Positions 23,906 to 33,201 of a DNA stretch of 64,000 nucleotides are shown in pieces. The position numbers and the translations under genes were made by a program. The notes beneath the pieces were generated by a model that worked only from the letters and a program-made list of their open reading frames with translations, was not told the origin of the DNA and searched no databases. How positions within the stretch are numbered: position 1 is the first letter of the stretch; each line of letters starts with the position of its first letter. This DNA comes from Pseudomonadota bacterium. GTDB taxonomy: Bacteria > Pseudomonadota > Alphaproteobacteria > Rhodobacterales > Rhodobacteraceae. The stretch covers positions 62,001 to 126,000 of the forward strand of contig JAIUPD010000001.1 in NCBI GenBank assembly GCA_020161615.1, read 5' to 3'.

Positions 23906-24718
23906 ATGAACGCACATCTCGACTGGCATCTGGCCCGGGCGCTGCTGGAATGGCAGGCGGAACTGGGCGTGACGGAGGCGCTGGAGGCGCAGCCGCTGGA
24001 CCGATTCGCGCTGGCGGCCGAGGCGGCGGTGCTGCGGGCGGCGCCGGTGCCGCAGAGAGCTGCGCGGGCCGCGGCGCCGACGCCCGCGCCCCCGCTGCTT
24101 TCCGACCCGGATCTCGGCGTCGCCGAAGCGCAGCGCAGTGCCGCCGCCGCCCCCGACCTCGCCGCCCTGGCCGAGGCGCTCGCCGCCTTCCCGCATTGCC
24201 AGTTGAAGCTCGGCGCGCGGAATTGCGTCTTTGCGGATGGCAACCCCAAGGCCCGCGTCATGATCGTGGGCGAGGGGCCGGGCGCCGACGAGGACCGCCT
24301 GGGCCGTCCTTTCGTTGGCCGGGCCGGGCAGCTGCTGGACCTGATGTTCGGTGCCATCGGCCTGTCGCGGCAAAGCCCCGATCCGGCCAAGGCGCTCTAT
24401 ATCACCAACACCGTCCCCTGGCGCCCGCCCGGCAACCGCGAGCCGACCCGCGACGAGCTGGCGATGCTGAAGCCCTTCCTCATGCGGCATATCGAGCTGG
24501 CCGATCCCGACCTGCTGGTCGTCGTCGGCAATGTCGCCTGCGACGCGCTGCTGGGCCTGCGCGGCATCCTCAGGCTGCGAGGCAAATGGACCGAGGCGCT
24601 GGGCCGCCCGGCCCTGCCGATGCTGCATCCTGCCTATCTTCTGCGCTCGCCCGAGGCCAAGCGCGAGGCCTGGGCCGACCTTCTGGCGCTGCAGGTGCGC
24701 CTGCGGAGCCTGTCGTGA
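23906..24718 (+). CDS. Uracil-DNA glycosylase, family 4/5-like
   Basis: The 270-residue protein has the uracil-DNA glycosylase fold motifs: [27 protein letters not shown] (residues quoted in part; motif A is GEGPGADED), then [26 protein letters not shown] and motif [12 protein letters not shown]. It removes uracil from DNA to start base excision repair. Compared with iron-sulfur family-4 enzymes, the first Cys-X2-Cys pair is not present: only [11 protein letters not shown] is found there. The N-terminal ~85 residues are Ala-rich and poorly conserved. The ATG at 23906 gives normal length. Its stop overlaps the next GTG start. Confidence 0.85.
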   Translation: MNAHLDWHLARALLEWQAELGVTEALEAQPLDRFALAAEAAVLRAAPVPQRAARAAAPTPAPPLLSDPDLGVAEAQRSAAAAPDLAALAEALAAFPHCQLKLGARNCVFADGNPKARVMIVGEGPGADEDRLGRPFVGRAGQLLDLMFGAIGLSRQSPDPAKALYITNTVPWRPPGNREPTRDELAMLKPFLMRHIELADPDLLVVVGNVACDALLGLRGILRLRGKWTEALGRPALPMLHPAYLLRSPEAKREAWADLLALQVRLRSLS

Positions 24719-25329
24719 TCGACCCTGTTATCCTGCTGGCCTATATCCCCGCCGCTGTGGCGCTGAACCTGACCCCGGGGGCGGACATGATGTTCTGCCT
24801 CGGCCAGGGGCTCAGGGGCGGCCCGCGGGCGGCGATGGCGGCCAATCTGGGGATCGGGCTCGGCTCGCTGGTGCATGTGCTGATCGCCGGGCTGGGGCTG
24901 GGCGCTTTGGTCGCCGCGCATCCGGGGCTCTTCGACGCGATCCGCTGGATCGGGGTCGCCTATCTGCTGTTCCTCGCCTGGAAATCCTTGCGGGCCAGCG
25001 CTTTGCCCGAGGTGCCGCGCGTCTCGCCCCGCCGGGCGTTTCGCGAGGGGCTGATGGTCAATCTGACCAATCCCAAGGTGATCCTGTTCGTGCTGGCCTT
25101 CATCCCGCAATTCGTCGATCCGGCCCGCGCCATCCTGCCGCAATTCCTGATCTTCGGGGCGATCATCGGGCTGGGCGGGCTGGTGGTGAACGGGGCGGTG
25201 GGCCTCGCGGCCGGGGGCGCGGCGGGGCGTTTGATGCGCTCGGCGCGCTTTGCCGCATGGCTGGGGCGCGTCTCGGCGGCGATCTTTGCCGGGCTGGCGC
25301 TGAGGCTGGCACTGATCCAGAGGGGGTGA
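24715..25329 (+). CDS. LysE/RhtB-family amino-acid exporter
   Basis: The 204-residue protein has the LysE translocator layout: six hydrophobic helices, the opening LNLTPGADMMFCLGQGLRGG (family signature NxTPGPxxxxxxxxGxxxG), and a middle NLTNPKVILFVLAFIPQFVD. Such proteins export amino acids such as homoserine, threonine, lysine or arginine across the inner membrane. It starts with GTG at 24715, overlapping the uracil-DNA glycosylase stop (GTGA); moaB follows 3 bases after it. The substrate cannot be read from sequence. Confidence 0.9.
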   Translation: MIDPVILLAYIPAAVALNLTPGADMMFCLGQGLRGGPRAAMAANLGIGLGSLVHVLIAGLGLGALVAAHPGLFDAIRWIGVAYLLFLAWKSLRASALPEVPRVSPRRAFREGLMVNLTNPKVILFVLAFIPQFVDPARAILPQFLIFGAIIGLGGLVVNGAVGLAAGGAAGRLMRSARFAAWLGRVSAAIFAGLALRLALIQRG

Positions 25330-25332
25330 ATC

Positions 25333-25875
25333 ATGGGCCGTATCGACGAGACGAAACCCTTCATCCCGGTGCGCATTGCCGTGCTGACCGTTTCGGACAC
25401 CCGCACGGCGGCCGAGGACCGTTCGGGCGACACGCTGGTCGAGCGGATCGCGGCGGATGGGCATGTCCTGGCCGCACGCACCATCCTGCCGGATGAACGC
25501 GCCGAGATCGCGGCGCAGCTGCGGCTCTGGATCGCCGATCCCGGCATTGACGTGATCCTGTCCACGGGGGGCACGGGCCTCACCGGCCGTGACGTGACGG
25601 TCGAGGCGCATCGCGATGTCTATGAGAAGGAGATCGAGGCTTTCGCCACCGTCTTCACCATGGTCTCGATGCAGAAGATCGGCACCTCGGCGGTCCAATC
25701 GCGCGCCACCGGCGGGGTGGCCGGGGGCACCTATCTGTTTGCGCTGCCCGGCTCGCCCGGGGCCTGCCGCGATGCCTGGGACGAAATCCTGCACTGGCAG
25801 CTCGATTTCCGGCACCGGCCCTGCAATTTCGTCGAAATTATGCCCCGTCTGGACGAACATCTGCGACGGAAGTAA
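25333..25875 (+). CDS. moaB: Molybdenum cofactor biosynthesis protein B
   Basis: This MogA/MoaB-type protein of 180 residues acts in the adenylylation step of molybdopterin. Signature blocks are VLTVSDTRT, the GD-rich loop, ILSTGGTGLTGRDVTVEA and FALPGSPGACRDAWDEIL. The start is 3 bases after the LysE stop, and the three genes udg-lysE-moaB look like one transcript. Its product would feed molybdoenzymes such as the one encoded at 46-48 kb. Confidence 0.92.
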   Translation: MGRIDETKPFIPVRIAVLTVSDTRTAAEDRSGDTLVERIAADGHVLAARTILPDERAEIAAQLRLWIADPGIDVILSTGGTGLTGRDVTVEAHRDVYEKEIEAFATVFTMVSMQKIGTSAVQSRATGGVAGGTYLFALPGSPGACRDAWDEILHWQLDFRHRPCNFVEIMPRLDEHLRRK

Positions 25876-25972
25876 CGCGGTCCTGCGTGAAACAGGGGCA
25901 CAGGCTGGCCCGCTGCGGTGATCCGGCCCCCACGTTGCCCCGTACCAGACGGGCCCATCGGAAGGTCGATGC

Positions 25973-27439
25973 ATGCGGTTTCTGACCCGCAGCCTGATTG
26001 CTGTATTCCTCGGCGCGCTGGCGCTGGGTCTGTTGGGCTTTGCCGGCGGCATGATCCGCGACACGATCGAGGCGCGGGCGGCGCGGCAGGACATGCCGCG
26101 CACGGCGCGCGAGCGGATCTTTACCGTCCGGGTGATGAGCTTGCAGCCGGGGGCGGTGGCGCCGGTGCTGTCGGCCTTCGGCGAGGTCGTCTCGCGCCGG
26201 ACGCTGGAATTGCGCGCGCCCTCGGCCGGACGGATCGCTGAGATCGCCCCGGGGTTCGAGGAGGGCGCGACGGTCGAGGCGGGGCAGGTGCTGGTGCGGC
26301 TCGACCCCGCCGATGCGGTGACGGCGCGCGATCTGGTGCGGACCAATCTGACCGAGGCCGAGGACGAGGTGCGCGACGCCGAGCGGGCGCTGGAGCTGGC
26401 ACGGCTGGACCGGGCGGAGTCGGAATCGCAGGTGGATCTGCGCCGCCGCGCCTTTGAACGGCAGCAATCGCTCAGCGAGCGGGGTGTGGGCACCGCCGCG
26501 ACGGTCGAGGATGCGGAACTGGCCTTCGCCTCGGCGCGCGCCGCGCTCATCGCCCGCCAGCAGGCCGAGGCCAATGCCGAGGCCCGGGTGGCGAGCGCCC
26601 GCACGGCGTTGGAGCGGGTTCGGATCAACCTGGCCGAGGCCGAGCGGCGGGTCGCCGAGACCGAAATCGTGGCCAGTTTCGGCGGGGTGCTGAGCGGCAC
26701 GGCGGCGGTGGTGGGCGGGCATGTCGCGGGCAACGAGCGGCTCGCCTCGGTCATCGACCCGGATGCGCTGGAGGTCTCGTTCCGGCTGTCCACGGCGCAA
26801 TACCTGCGGCTGCTGGACGAGTCGGGCGGGCTGGTCCCTGCCCGGGCGCAGATCGCACTGGACATGGGCGGGGTCGAGATCACTTCGCCCGGGCGCCTCA
26901 GCCGCGCCGCGCCCTCGGTCGGCGAGGGGCAATCGGGGCGGCTGGTCTATGCCCAGATCCAGGCGCCGCGCGGCTTCCGCCCGGGCGATTTCGTCACCGT
27001 GCGCATCACCGAGCCGGAAGTGCCGGGCGTTGCCATGATCCCGGCCGCGGCGGTGGGTGCGGATGGCAGCGTGCTGGTTCTGGCGGCCGATGACCGGCTG
27101 GAGGCGGCGACGGTCGAGGTGGTGCGACGGCAGGGCGATCAGGTGCTGGTGCAGGTGGGCGGCCTTGCCGGACGCGAGATCGTCGCCGCCCGCAGCCCGC
27201 TGCTGGGTGCGGGTATCCGCGTCCGGCCACAGCGCGAGGCCGCGGCCCAGGTCCCCGCCGCGCCCGAGCTGGTGGCGCTGGACGCTGACCGCCGCGCCGC
27301 GCTGATCGCTCGGGTCGAGCAGAACACCCGCATGCCCGAGCAGGTCCGCACCCGCATTCTGGCCCAGCTGGAGCAGCCCACGGTCCCCGCCCAGCTGATC
27401 GAACGGCTGGAGCAGGGCGGCGGGCGGCAGGGGGGCTAA
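25973..27439 (+). CDS. RND efflux periplasmic adaptor (HlyD/MFP family)
   Basis: The 488-residue protein is the membrane-fusion partner of the pump encoded 3 bases downstream. It begins with an N-terminal membrane anchor (LIAVFLGALALGLLGFAGGMI). A lipoyl/barrel-sandwich half (RTLELRAPSAGRIAEIAPGFEEG) is followed by a long alpha-helical hairpin (about residues 110-225, rich in Ala, Glu, Arg), the second half (VASFGGVLSGTAAVVGGHV) and beta-barrel domains. After the usual end there is an extra segment of about 50 residues (AALIARVEQNTRMPEQVRTRI, ending GGGRQGG), predicted helical. No TolC-type gene is nearby. The substrate is unknown. Confidence 0.9.
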   Translation: MRFLTRSLIAVFLGALALGLLGFAGGMIRDTIEARAARQDMPRTARERIFTVRVMSLQPGAVAPVLSAFGEVVSRRTLELRAPSAGRIAEIAPGFEEGATVEAGQVLVRLDPADAVTARDLVRTNLTEAEDEVRDAERALELARLDRAESESQVDLRRRAFERQQSLSERGVGTAATVEDAELAFASARAALIARQQAEANAEARVASARTALERVRINLAEAERRVAETEIVASFGGVLSGTAAVVGGHVAGNERLASVIDPDALEVSFRLSTAQYLRLLDESGGLVPARAQIALDMGGVEITSPGRLSRAAPSVGEGQSGRLVYAQIQAPRGFRPGDFVTVRITEPEVPGVAMIPAAAVGADGSVLVLAADDRLEAATVEVVRRQGDQVLVQVGGLAGREIVAARSPLLGAGIRVRPQREAAAQVPAAPELVALDADRRAALIARVEQNTRMPEQVRTRILAQLEQPTVPAQLIERLEQGGGRQGG

Positions 27440-27442
27440 GCC

Positions 27443-30400
27443 ATGGCGAAGGAACGGATGCTTGCCGCCACCTCGCTGGGCCTTTTCCGCTATTTCACCC
27501 GCCACCGGACCGCGGCGAACCTGCTGCTGGTGCTGATGCTGGCCGCGGGGCTGGTGGCGGTGCCGCGGATGCATGCGCAATTCTTCCCCGATATCGTGGT
27601 GGACAGCGTTTCCGTCACCGTTCCCTGGCCGGGCGCGGGTTCGGCGGATGTCGATGCGGCCATCGTGCAGATCGTCGAGCCGGTCCTGATGGCGGTCGAG
27701 GGGGTGAGCGCCACCTCGTCCCGGGCCAGCGAGGGGCGGGCCCAGATCACGCTGGAATTCGAGCCCGGCACGGATATTGAGCGCGCGGCGCAGGATGTGC
27801 AGGACGCGATGGACGGCATCTCGACCCTGCCCGCCGATGCCGAGGATGCGCGGGTCAACCGTTCGGCCTGGAGCGACCGGGTGACGAATGTCATCGTCTC
27901 GGGCCCCGTCGCGGTCGAGCAGCTGGCACGGTTCACCGACGAATTCGTGGCGCGGCTGTTTGCTGCTGGGATCACGCGGGTCTCGATCCAGGGTATCGCC
28001 TCGCCCGAGGTCTCGGTCGAGGTGCCGGCGATGCGCCTCGTGCAATATGACGTGACCCTGGCCGAGATCGCCGCGGCCATCGGCAATTCGGTCGCGGCGG
28101 ATCCTTCGGGCCAGCTGGCGGGCGGGGCGCAGCGGGTCCGCACCGGCCAGGCCCGCCGCACGCCCGAGGAAATCGGCGCCATCGTCCTGCGCTCGGCCGC
28201 GGATGGCAGCACGCTGACCGTGGGCGATGTGGCGAGCGTCACCGCCCGCACCATCGACCGCGACCGCGCCTATTATGTGGGACCCAGCCAGGCCATTGTC
28301 GTGCGGGTCAACCGTTCGGCCAATGGCGATGCCATCGGCATCCAGAACACGGTGCAGGACGTGGCGGACGAGATGCTGCTGTCGCTGCCCGAGGGGGTGG
28401 ATATCCAGCTGGCCAACGCCCGTGCGCAGGAGATTTCGGCGCGGCTGAACCTGCTGATCAAGAACGGCGCGCAGGGGCTGGCGCTGGTGCTGGTGCTGCT
28501 GTTCCTCTTCCTCAACGCGCGCACGGCGCTGTGGGTGGCGATGGGCATTCCGGTCAGCATGCTGTCGGCCGTGGCGGTGATGTATGTCGCGGGCATGAGC
28601 CTGAACATGATCTCGCTGTTTGCGCTGATCATCACGCTGGGGATCGTGGTGGACGATGCCATCGTCGTCGGCGAACACGCCGACTGGCGGCATCGGGCAT
28701 TGAAGGAAGGGCCTTTCGAGGCGGCCGAGAATGCCGCGACCCGGATGGGCATGCCGGTTCTGGCAGCCTCGCTCACCACGATCATCGCCTTTGGCGGGCT
28801 CACGGTCATCGGGGGGCGCTTTGGCTCGATGATCGCCGACATCCCGTGGACGGTGATCGCGGTGCTGATCGCCTCGGTCGTCGAATGCTTCCTGATCCTG
28901 CCCAACCACATGGCCCATGCGTTGACCGGATCGGCCAAGGATCACTGGTACGACTGGCCCTCGCGCCAGGTGAACCGCGGCTTCGACTGGTTCCGGGCGC
29001 GGGTCTTCCGGCCCTTCATGATGCTGGTGATCCGCGCGCGCTATGTGGTCCTGGCAGGGCTGATGGTGCTGCTGGCCTGGTCGGCCACGATGTTCATCAG
29101 CGGGCAGGTGCAATGGCGCTTCTTCGCCTCGCCCGAACAGGGGACGCTGAGCGCGAATTTCGTCATGGCGCAGGGTTCGACGCGCGACGACACGATGGCG
29201 ATGATGCAGGAACTCCAGCGCGCGGCGAACGACCTCTCTGCGCGGCTGGAGGCCGAGCACGGCGAATGGCCGATGGCCTCCATCGTGGCCGAAGTGGGCG
29301 GCAACGCGGGCAGGGCGCTGGCGGCGGCCGACAATGCCGAGCCTGACCGGCTGGGGTCCTTGACCATCGACCTGATCGGCGCCGATCACCGGCCCTATTC
29401 CTCGTTCGAATTCACCGCCATGTTGCAGGAGGAAGTGCGCCAGCATCCGCTGCTGGACGAGCTGAGCTTCCGCAGTTTCGGCTCGGGCCCCGGCGGGGAT
29501 TCGCTGTCGGTGGACCTGATCGGGCAGGATGCCGAGACCCTGAAAGCCGCCGCCGAGGCGCTGAAGGCGCAGTTGGCGCAATTCGCCAATGTCACGGGGC
29601 TGGAGGATTCGCTGGCCTATGACAAGGAAGAGATGCTGCTGCAACTGACCCCGCAGGGGCTGGCGCTGGGCTTTTCCACCGAGGCGCTGGCGCGTGAGCT
29701 GCGCCAGCGGCTGAGCGGGATCGAGGCGGCGAGCTTCCCCGACGGTGTGCGTTCGGCCGAGATCTGGGTCACGCTGCCCGAGCACGAGCGCGCGGCGGAT
29801 TTCCTGGAGAGCACGCTTCTGCGGTCCGCGAGCGGGCGCTATCTGCCGCTGGGCGACATCGTGCATGTCGAGACGCGGCAGGGTTTCAGCAGCATCCAGC
29901 GCGAGAACGGGCTGCAACTGGTTACGGTGAGCGGTGTCCTGGACGAGGAGGATCCCGCCGGGGCCTCGGCGCTGCTGGCGCAGATGCAGGCCGAGATCCT
30001 GCCGCGGCTGGCCGAGGATTTCGGCATCACCTTCCGTCTGTCGGGGCTGAGCGAGCAGGAGAACGAATTCCTCTCGGATGCGCTGCTGGGGGTCATCGGC
30101 TGCCTGATCGCGATCTATCTGACGCTGGCCTGGGTGTTTTCCAGCTGGCTCAGGCCCCTGGTCGTCATGTCGGTCATCCCCTTCGGCCTGATCGGCGTGG
30201 TCTACGGGCACATGGCCTGGGGGATCGCGCTGAGCATGTTCTCTGTTGTGGGGATCATCGGCATGGCCGGGATCATCATCAACGACAGCATCGTGCTGGT
30301 TTCGACCGTCGATGAATACGCCCGCGACCGGGGGCTGTTTCCCTCGATCGCCGATGCGGCGGCGGACCGGCTCAGGCCGGTGCTGCTGACCACGGCGACC

Positions 30401-30862
30401 ACGGTTTTCGGGCTGGGGCCGCTGCTGTTCGAACGCTCGAACGACGCGCAATTCCTGCGCCCCACCGTGGTTACCTTGTCCTACGGGCTGGGCTTCGGGA
30501 TGGTTCTGGTGCTGCTGATCGTGCCGGCGCTGCTGGCGTCGGGGCACGACCTGAGCCGCGCCGTGCGCTCGCTGCGCCGGGCCTTCCGCATGCCGGCGGG
30601 GCAGGTGGGACGGGGCCTGCGGGCGCTGCCCTACCTGGCGGCGGCGCTGGTGCTGGCGGCCTTCGGGCTGAGCATGGGCTGGACGCTGGTGACGCAGGCC
30701 CCGGGGCCGCTGACCGCGCTTGTCTGGGGCGGGGGCGAGGGTCTGGTGGCGGGCTTTGCCGTCTTCACCGCGACAGTGGGCGCGGGGCTCGTCCTGCTCT
30801 GGGGGTTGGGCGGCTTGCTGATGCTGCGGGCCCCGGCGGCGCCGTCGCCGCCCGCCGAATGA
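27443..30862 (+). CDS. RND efflux pump permease with extra C-terminal membrane segments
   Basis: This is an AcrB/MexF-type RND transporter of 1139 residues. It shows the N-terminal helix, the FFPDIVVDSVSVTVPWPG porter start, the proton-relay helix with paired aspartates in TLGIVVDDAIVVGEH, and the C-terminal repeat (GIIGMAGIIINDSIVLVST). Canonical members end near residue 1040; here about 94 more residues follow (from RAFRMPAGQVG) with two further hydrophobic helices, ALPYLAAALVLAAFGLSM and VAGFAVFTATVGAGLVLLWG. The adaptor gene lies 3 bases upstream. The family is closer to the RND group found in Rhodobacterales with unknown substrates than to drug pumps of known range. Confidence 0.92.
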   Translation: MAKERMLAATSLGLFRYFTRHRTAANLLLVLMLAAGLVAVPRMHAQFFPDIVVDSVSVTVPWPGAGSADVDAAIVQIVEPVLMAVEGVSATSSRASEGRAQITLEFEPGTDIERAAQDVQDAMDGISTLPADAEDARVNRSAWSDRVTNVIVSGPVAVEQLARFTDEFVARLFAAGITRVSIQGIASPEVSVEVPAMRLVQYDVTLAEIAAAIGNSVAADPSGQLAGGAQRVRTGQARRTPEEIGAIVLRSAADGSTLTVGDVASVTARTIDRDRAYYVGPSQAIVVRVNRSANGDAIGIQNTVQDVADEMLLSLPEGVDIQLANARAQEISARLNLLIKNGAQGLALVLVLLFLFLNARTALWVAMGIPVSMLSAVAVMYVAGMSLNMISLFALIITLGIVVDDAIVVGEHADWRHRALKEGPFEAAENAATRMGMPVLAASLTTIIAFGGLTVIGGRFGSMIADIPWTVIAVLIASVVECFLILPNHMAHALTGSAKDHWYDWPSRQVNRGFDWFRARVFRPFMMLVIRARYVVLAGLMVLLAWSATMFISGQVQWRFFASPEQGTLSANFVMAQGSTRDDTMAMMQELQRAANDLSARLEAEHGEWPMASIVAEVGGNAGRALAAADNAEPDRLGSLTIDLIGADHRPYSSFEFTAMLQEEVRQHPLLDELSFRSFGSGPGGDSLSVDLIGQDAETLKAAAEALKAQLAQFANVTGLEDSLAYDKEEMLLQLTPQGLALGFSTEALARELRQRLSGIEAASFPDGVRSAEIWVTLPEHERAADFLESTLLRSASGRYLPLGDIVHVETRQGFSSIQRENGLQLVTVSGVLDEEDPAGASALLAQMQAEILPRLAEDFGITFRLSGLSEQENEFLSDALLGVIGCLIAIYLTLAWVFSSWLRPLVVMSVIPFGLIGVVYGHMAWGIALSMFSVVGIIGMAGIIINDSIVLVSTVDEYARDRGLFPSIADAAADRLRPVLLTTATTVFGLGPLLFERSNDAQFLRPTVVTLSYGLGFGMVLVLLIVPALLASGHDLSRAVRSLRRAFRMPAGQVGRGLRALPYLAAALVLAAFGLSMGWTLVTQAPGPLTALVWGGGEGLVAGFAVFTATVGAGLVLLWGLGGLLMLRAPAAPSPPAE

Positions 30863-30877
30863 TCAGCCGCCTGTTGA

Positions 30878-31726
30878 TCAGCCGCCTGTGCAACCCTGCG
30901 ACCAGGACATCCGCCCCTCGCTGAGGACGGTGAACGCGATGGAGGCGCGGTCGATCCCCACCGCTTCGCTCCGGCGGGGCGGGCGCAGGCTGGCTTGCGC
31001 GACCAGCTCGCCCCCCTCGCGCCAGGTGCGGCTTTCGGTGATCCGGTAGGGGCTGCCCGGCAGCTCGAGAATGATATCCTCGGCGCTGCCCTGCGGCGGC
31101 AGCGTGGCGCGCAGCGTCAGTTCGGCGCCGCGCCCTTCGGGCTCCAGCCGGCAGGTCGCACGCGTCAATCCGGCCCGGGCGCCGGGCTGCGCGGCGGTGT
31201 CAAGCGCGCCGGCGATGCGCCGGTCCCGCTCGCCCGCGCCGCGCAGCACGCCCTGCACCGTTACATCGGCCGGTACGCAGGTCTCGTTGCAGACCCCGAT
31301 CGCCAGCGCGCCCAGCAAGGCCATCGGGCGGCCCGGGTCCTGCGGCGTGACCTCCAGCGGCAGGATCAGCTCGTCCTCGTAGCCATAGCTGCGATAGCCG
31401 TTCTGGTCGAAGACCCGCGGCCGGGGCCAGATCGGCACCACCGAGGCCACGTTCTGCGATTGTCCCCAATCGAGGCGCGGCGCGATCCCCGCCTCGCCGG
31501 GAATGCGCCAATAGGTGTGCCAGCCGGGGGTCAGGATCAGCCGCAACGCCGCCATCCGCGTGCCGTTGCGGGTGGTCCAGCCCGGCAGGATCTCGGCCTC
31601 GACCACGGGATTGTCCACGCGACCCTGGGCCACGGCCGTTCCGGGGCCGGGCGGGGCAAGGCTGAGGGCGAGGGCTGACAGCGCCGACCCGAGGGCGGCG
31701 CGGCGGGCGCGGCAGAGGAAAGTCAT
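30878..31726 (-). CDS. Periplasmic protein with DsbD N-terminal-like domain
   Basis: The 282-residue protein has a signal sequence (to about AVAQG, residue 35) and a single soluble domain of the DsbD-alpha type. The conserved GWHTYWRIPGEAG and DWGQS blocks are present, as is the cysteine pair in GVCNETCVPADVTV, which receives electrons from the membrane part in full DsbD. The membrane and thioredoxin domains of DsbD are absent, so this is a stand-alone protein; a partner such as CcdA would have to be encoded elsewhere. It is convergent with the RND permease gene, 15 bases apart. A role in thiol reduction in the periplasm, possibly for metal resistance, is inferred. Confidence 0.82.
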   Translation of the reverse strand: MTFLCRARRAALGSALSALALSLAPPGPGTAVAQGRVDNPVVEAEILPGWTTRNGTRMAALRLILTPGWHTYWRIPGEAGIAPRLDWGQSQNVASVVPIWPRPRVFDQNGYRSYGYEDELILPLEVTPQDPGRPMALLGALAIGVCNETCVPADVTVQGVLRGAGERDRRIAGALDTAAQPGARAGLTRATCRLEPEGRGAELTLRATLPPQGSAEDIILELPGSPYRITESRTWREGGELVAQASLRPPRRSEAVGIDRASIAFTVLSEGRMSWSQGCTGG

Positions 31727-31846
31727 GCGCCGTGCTTAGCAGATGCACCCGAAGCGAAAAGTCACAAATCGGCGAGAGCGGCCGGACCCCCGCCTTGGCT
31801 TTTGGGTCGGGGCGGGCCACATTGAGGGGGTGCTTGCGCAGACAGA

Positions 31847-32416
31847 ATGGCCATGACCTTCGACCTGACCGGAAAATTGCTGATTTCGACACCCTCGATG
31901 GGGGACCGGCGGTTCACGCATTCGGTCATCTATCTGTGTGCCTATGGCAGCGAAGGGTCCTTCGGCCTGGTGCTGAACCGGCCGCTGCCGCATCTGCGGT
32001 TGGGCGATGTGCTGGACCAGATCGGCATCGACGAACACGGCCCGCATGCCGAAGCGCCGGTCCTGTCGGGCGGTCCGGTCGAGACGCAGCGCGGCTTCGT
32101 CCTGCATACCGCCGGCGGCTTCGAGGATGGCACGGCCCAGCCGCTGCCGGGCGGCCTGATGCTCAGCGCCTCGACCGACATCCTGCGCGCCATTGCCCGG
32201 GGCGAGGCGCCCGCGCGCTGGCTGTTGGCGCTGGGCTATGCTGGCTGGGGGCCGGGGCAGCTGGAAGCAGAAATCGCCCAGAACGCCTGGCTGACCGCCG
32301 CCGCGCCCGAGGACCTGATCTTCGCCGCGACGCCGGGCGAACATCAGTGGAATGGCGCGCTGCGTTCGATGGGGGTCGATCCGCTGAGCCTGTCGGCGGT
32401 GGCCGGACGGGCCTGA
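31847..32416 (+). CDS. YqgE/AlgH family protein (UPF0301)
   Basis: The 189-residue protein carries the UPF0301 signatures: GKLLISTPSMGDRRFTHSVIYLC at the start, then GLVLNRPLPHL, LSGGPVETQRGFVLHT and GYAGWGPGQLEAEIAQNAWLT. The function of the family is not firmly known. An in-frame ATG two codons in (at 31853) is an alternative start. It is convergent with the MarR gene, 8 bases between stops. Confidence 0.92.
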   Translation: MAMTFDLTGKLLISTPSMGDRRFTHSVIYLCAYGSEGSFGLVLNRPLPHLRLGDVLDQIGIDEHGPHAEAPVLSGGPVETQRGFVLHTAGGFEDGTAQPLPGGLMLSASTDILRAIARGEAPARWLLALGYAGWGPGQLEAEIAQNAWLTAAAPEDLIFAATPGEHQWNGALRSMGVDPLSLSAVAGRA

Positions 32417-32424
32417 GGGCCGGG

Positions 32425-32919
32425 TCAGTCGTTGGCGGGCAGCGCCTCGGTCACGATCCTGAGTTCGTTCAGCATGTCGAGGAGAAGCGTCATCTTGTCC
32501 TCGCCAAAGGCTTCCTCGATCTCGCGCCGCGAGGATTCCGAGGCGCCCACCAGCCGGTCGAAGAGCGCCTGGCCTTCGGGCGTCAGCGCGACCATATGGC
32601 GCCGGGCGTCGTCGCATTCGACCGGCCGGATCAGCCCGCGTTCCGACAGCGCCCGCAGGATGCGTGTCAGCGACGGCGGCAGGATCACGCAGCGCTGGCA
32701 GAGCGTGCCCGCGTCCAGCGCCTCGCCATCCGCCAGCGCCCTGAGCACCCGCCATTGCGGCAGCGACAGATCGGCCTGATCGGCGTATTTCTTGAATCGC
32801 CGCATGGTCGATTCGCGCGCCCTGAGCAGCGCGACCGTCAGCGAGCGTTCATAATATTCCTTGCCCGAGGGGATGCGCTCGGGGAGCGGGATCTGTGCAC
32901 GTGCAGAATCTGTTTTCAT
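32425..32919 (-). CDS. MarR-family regulator, HpaR-like
   Basis: The 164-residue protein is a winged-helix MarR regulator. The N-terminal SLTVALLRARESTMRRFKKYAD and LSLPQWRVLRALADGE are typical of the HpaR subfamily (homoprotocatechuate degradation repressor). LCQRCVILPPSLTRILRALSERGLI is the recognition region, and DARRHMVALTPEGQALFD the wing. No aromatic-degradation genes are near, so the regulon is unknown. I chose the ATG at 32919 (MKTDSARAQ); the longer frame enters non-coding, AT-richer DNA. A candidate operator lies right before the start, consistent with self-repression. Confidence 0.85.
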   Translation of the reverse strand: MKTDSARAQIPLPERIPSGKEYYERSLTVALLRARESTMRRFKKYADQADLSLPQWRVLRALADGEALDAGTLCQRCVILPPSLTRILRALSERGLIRPVECDDARRHMVALTPEGQALFDRLVGASESSRREIEEAFGEDKMTLLLDMLNELRIVTEALPAND

Positions 32920-32921
32920 AT

Positions 32922-32934
32922 GGTAACAATTGCC
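32922..32934. promoter_or_regulatory. Candidate MarR operator upstream of the HpaR-like gene
   Basis: GGTAA-CAA-TTGCC is an imperfect palindrome two bases before the start codon of the MarR gene. A second palindrome, AAGTACTT, is at 32952-32959. MarR proteins usually bind such sites in their own promoter. The rest of the 282-base gap to ileS is AT-richer than average and shows no gene or leader structure that I recognise. Confidence 0.3.
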
Positions 32935-33201
32935 GCTTCCGTCGCAAATGCAAGTACTTTTTTCACAGGCGAAGCAAAATCTCCGCGCTGCTCGCTTCCC
33001 GGCGAAGGCTGTGGCCCTTGCAGCCTCTTTACCCGGCAGTCGTGGGGGCCTATACGCCGCCTCATGTACGTCGCTTGCGGCATCCTTCGTCGAATTAGCG
33101 GCCCGGCGCTCTGAGTCCAGAGTTGCCGGGACAAGGCGTATGGCGACCTGCGCCAACCTTTGCTATTCCCCCAGACGATCCAGATGACCGGAGCCCACGC
33201 G

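Noticed and set aside
25838-30547. A 1569-codon open frame on the minus strand
   Set aside because: It is antisense to the adaptor and RND pump genes, which have clear domains. Its predicted protein is rich in His, Arg, Gln and Pro, typical of the shadow frame of a GC-rich gene.
32967-33201. T-box or other leader element before ileS
   Set aside because: No T-box core sequence or terminator/antiterminator pair was visible, and T-boxes are not expected in this group.
33160-33201. Longer N-terminus for IleRS (start at 33160 or 33184)
   Set aside because: No ribosome site for these starts, and the extra residues do not resemble the family N-terminus; 33202 is preferred, although 33184 is not excluded.
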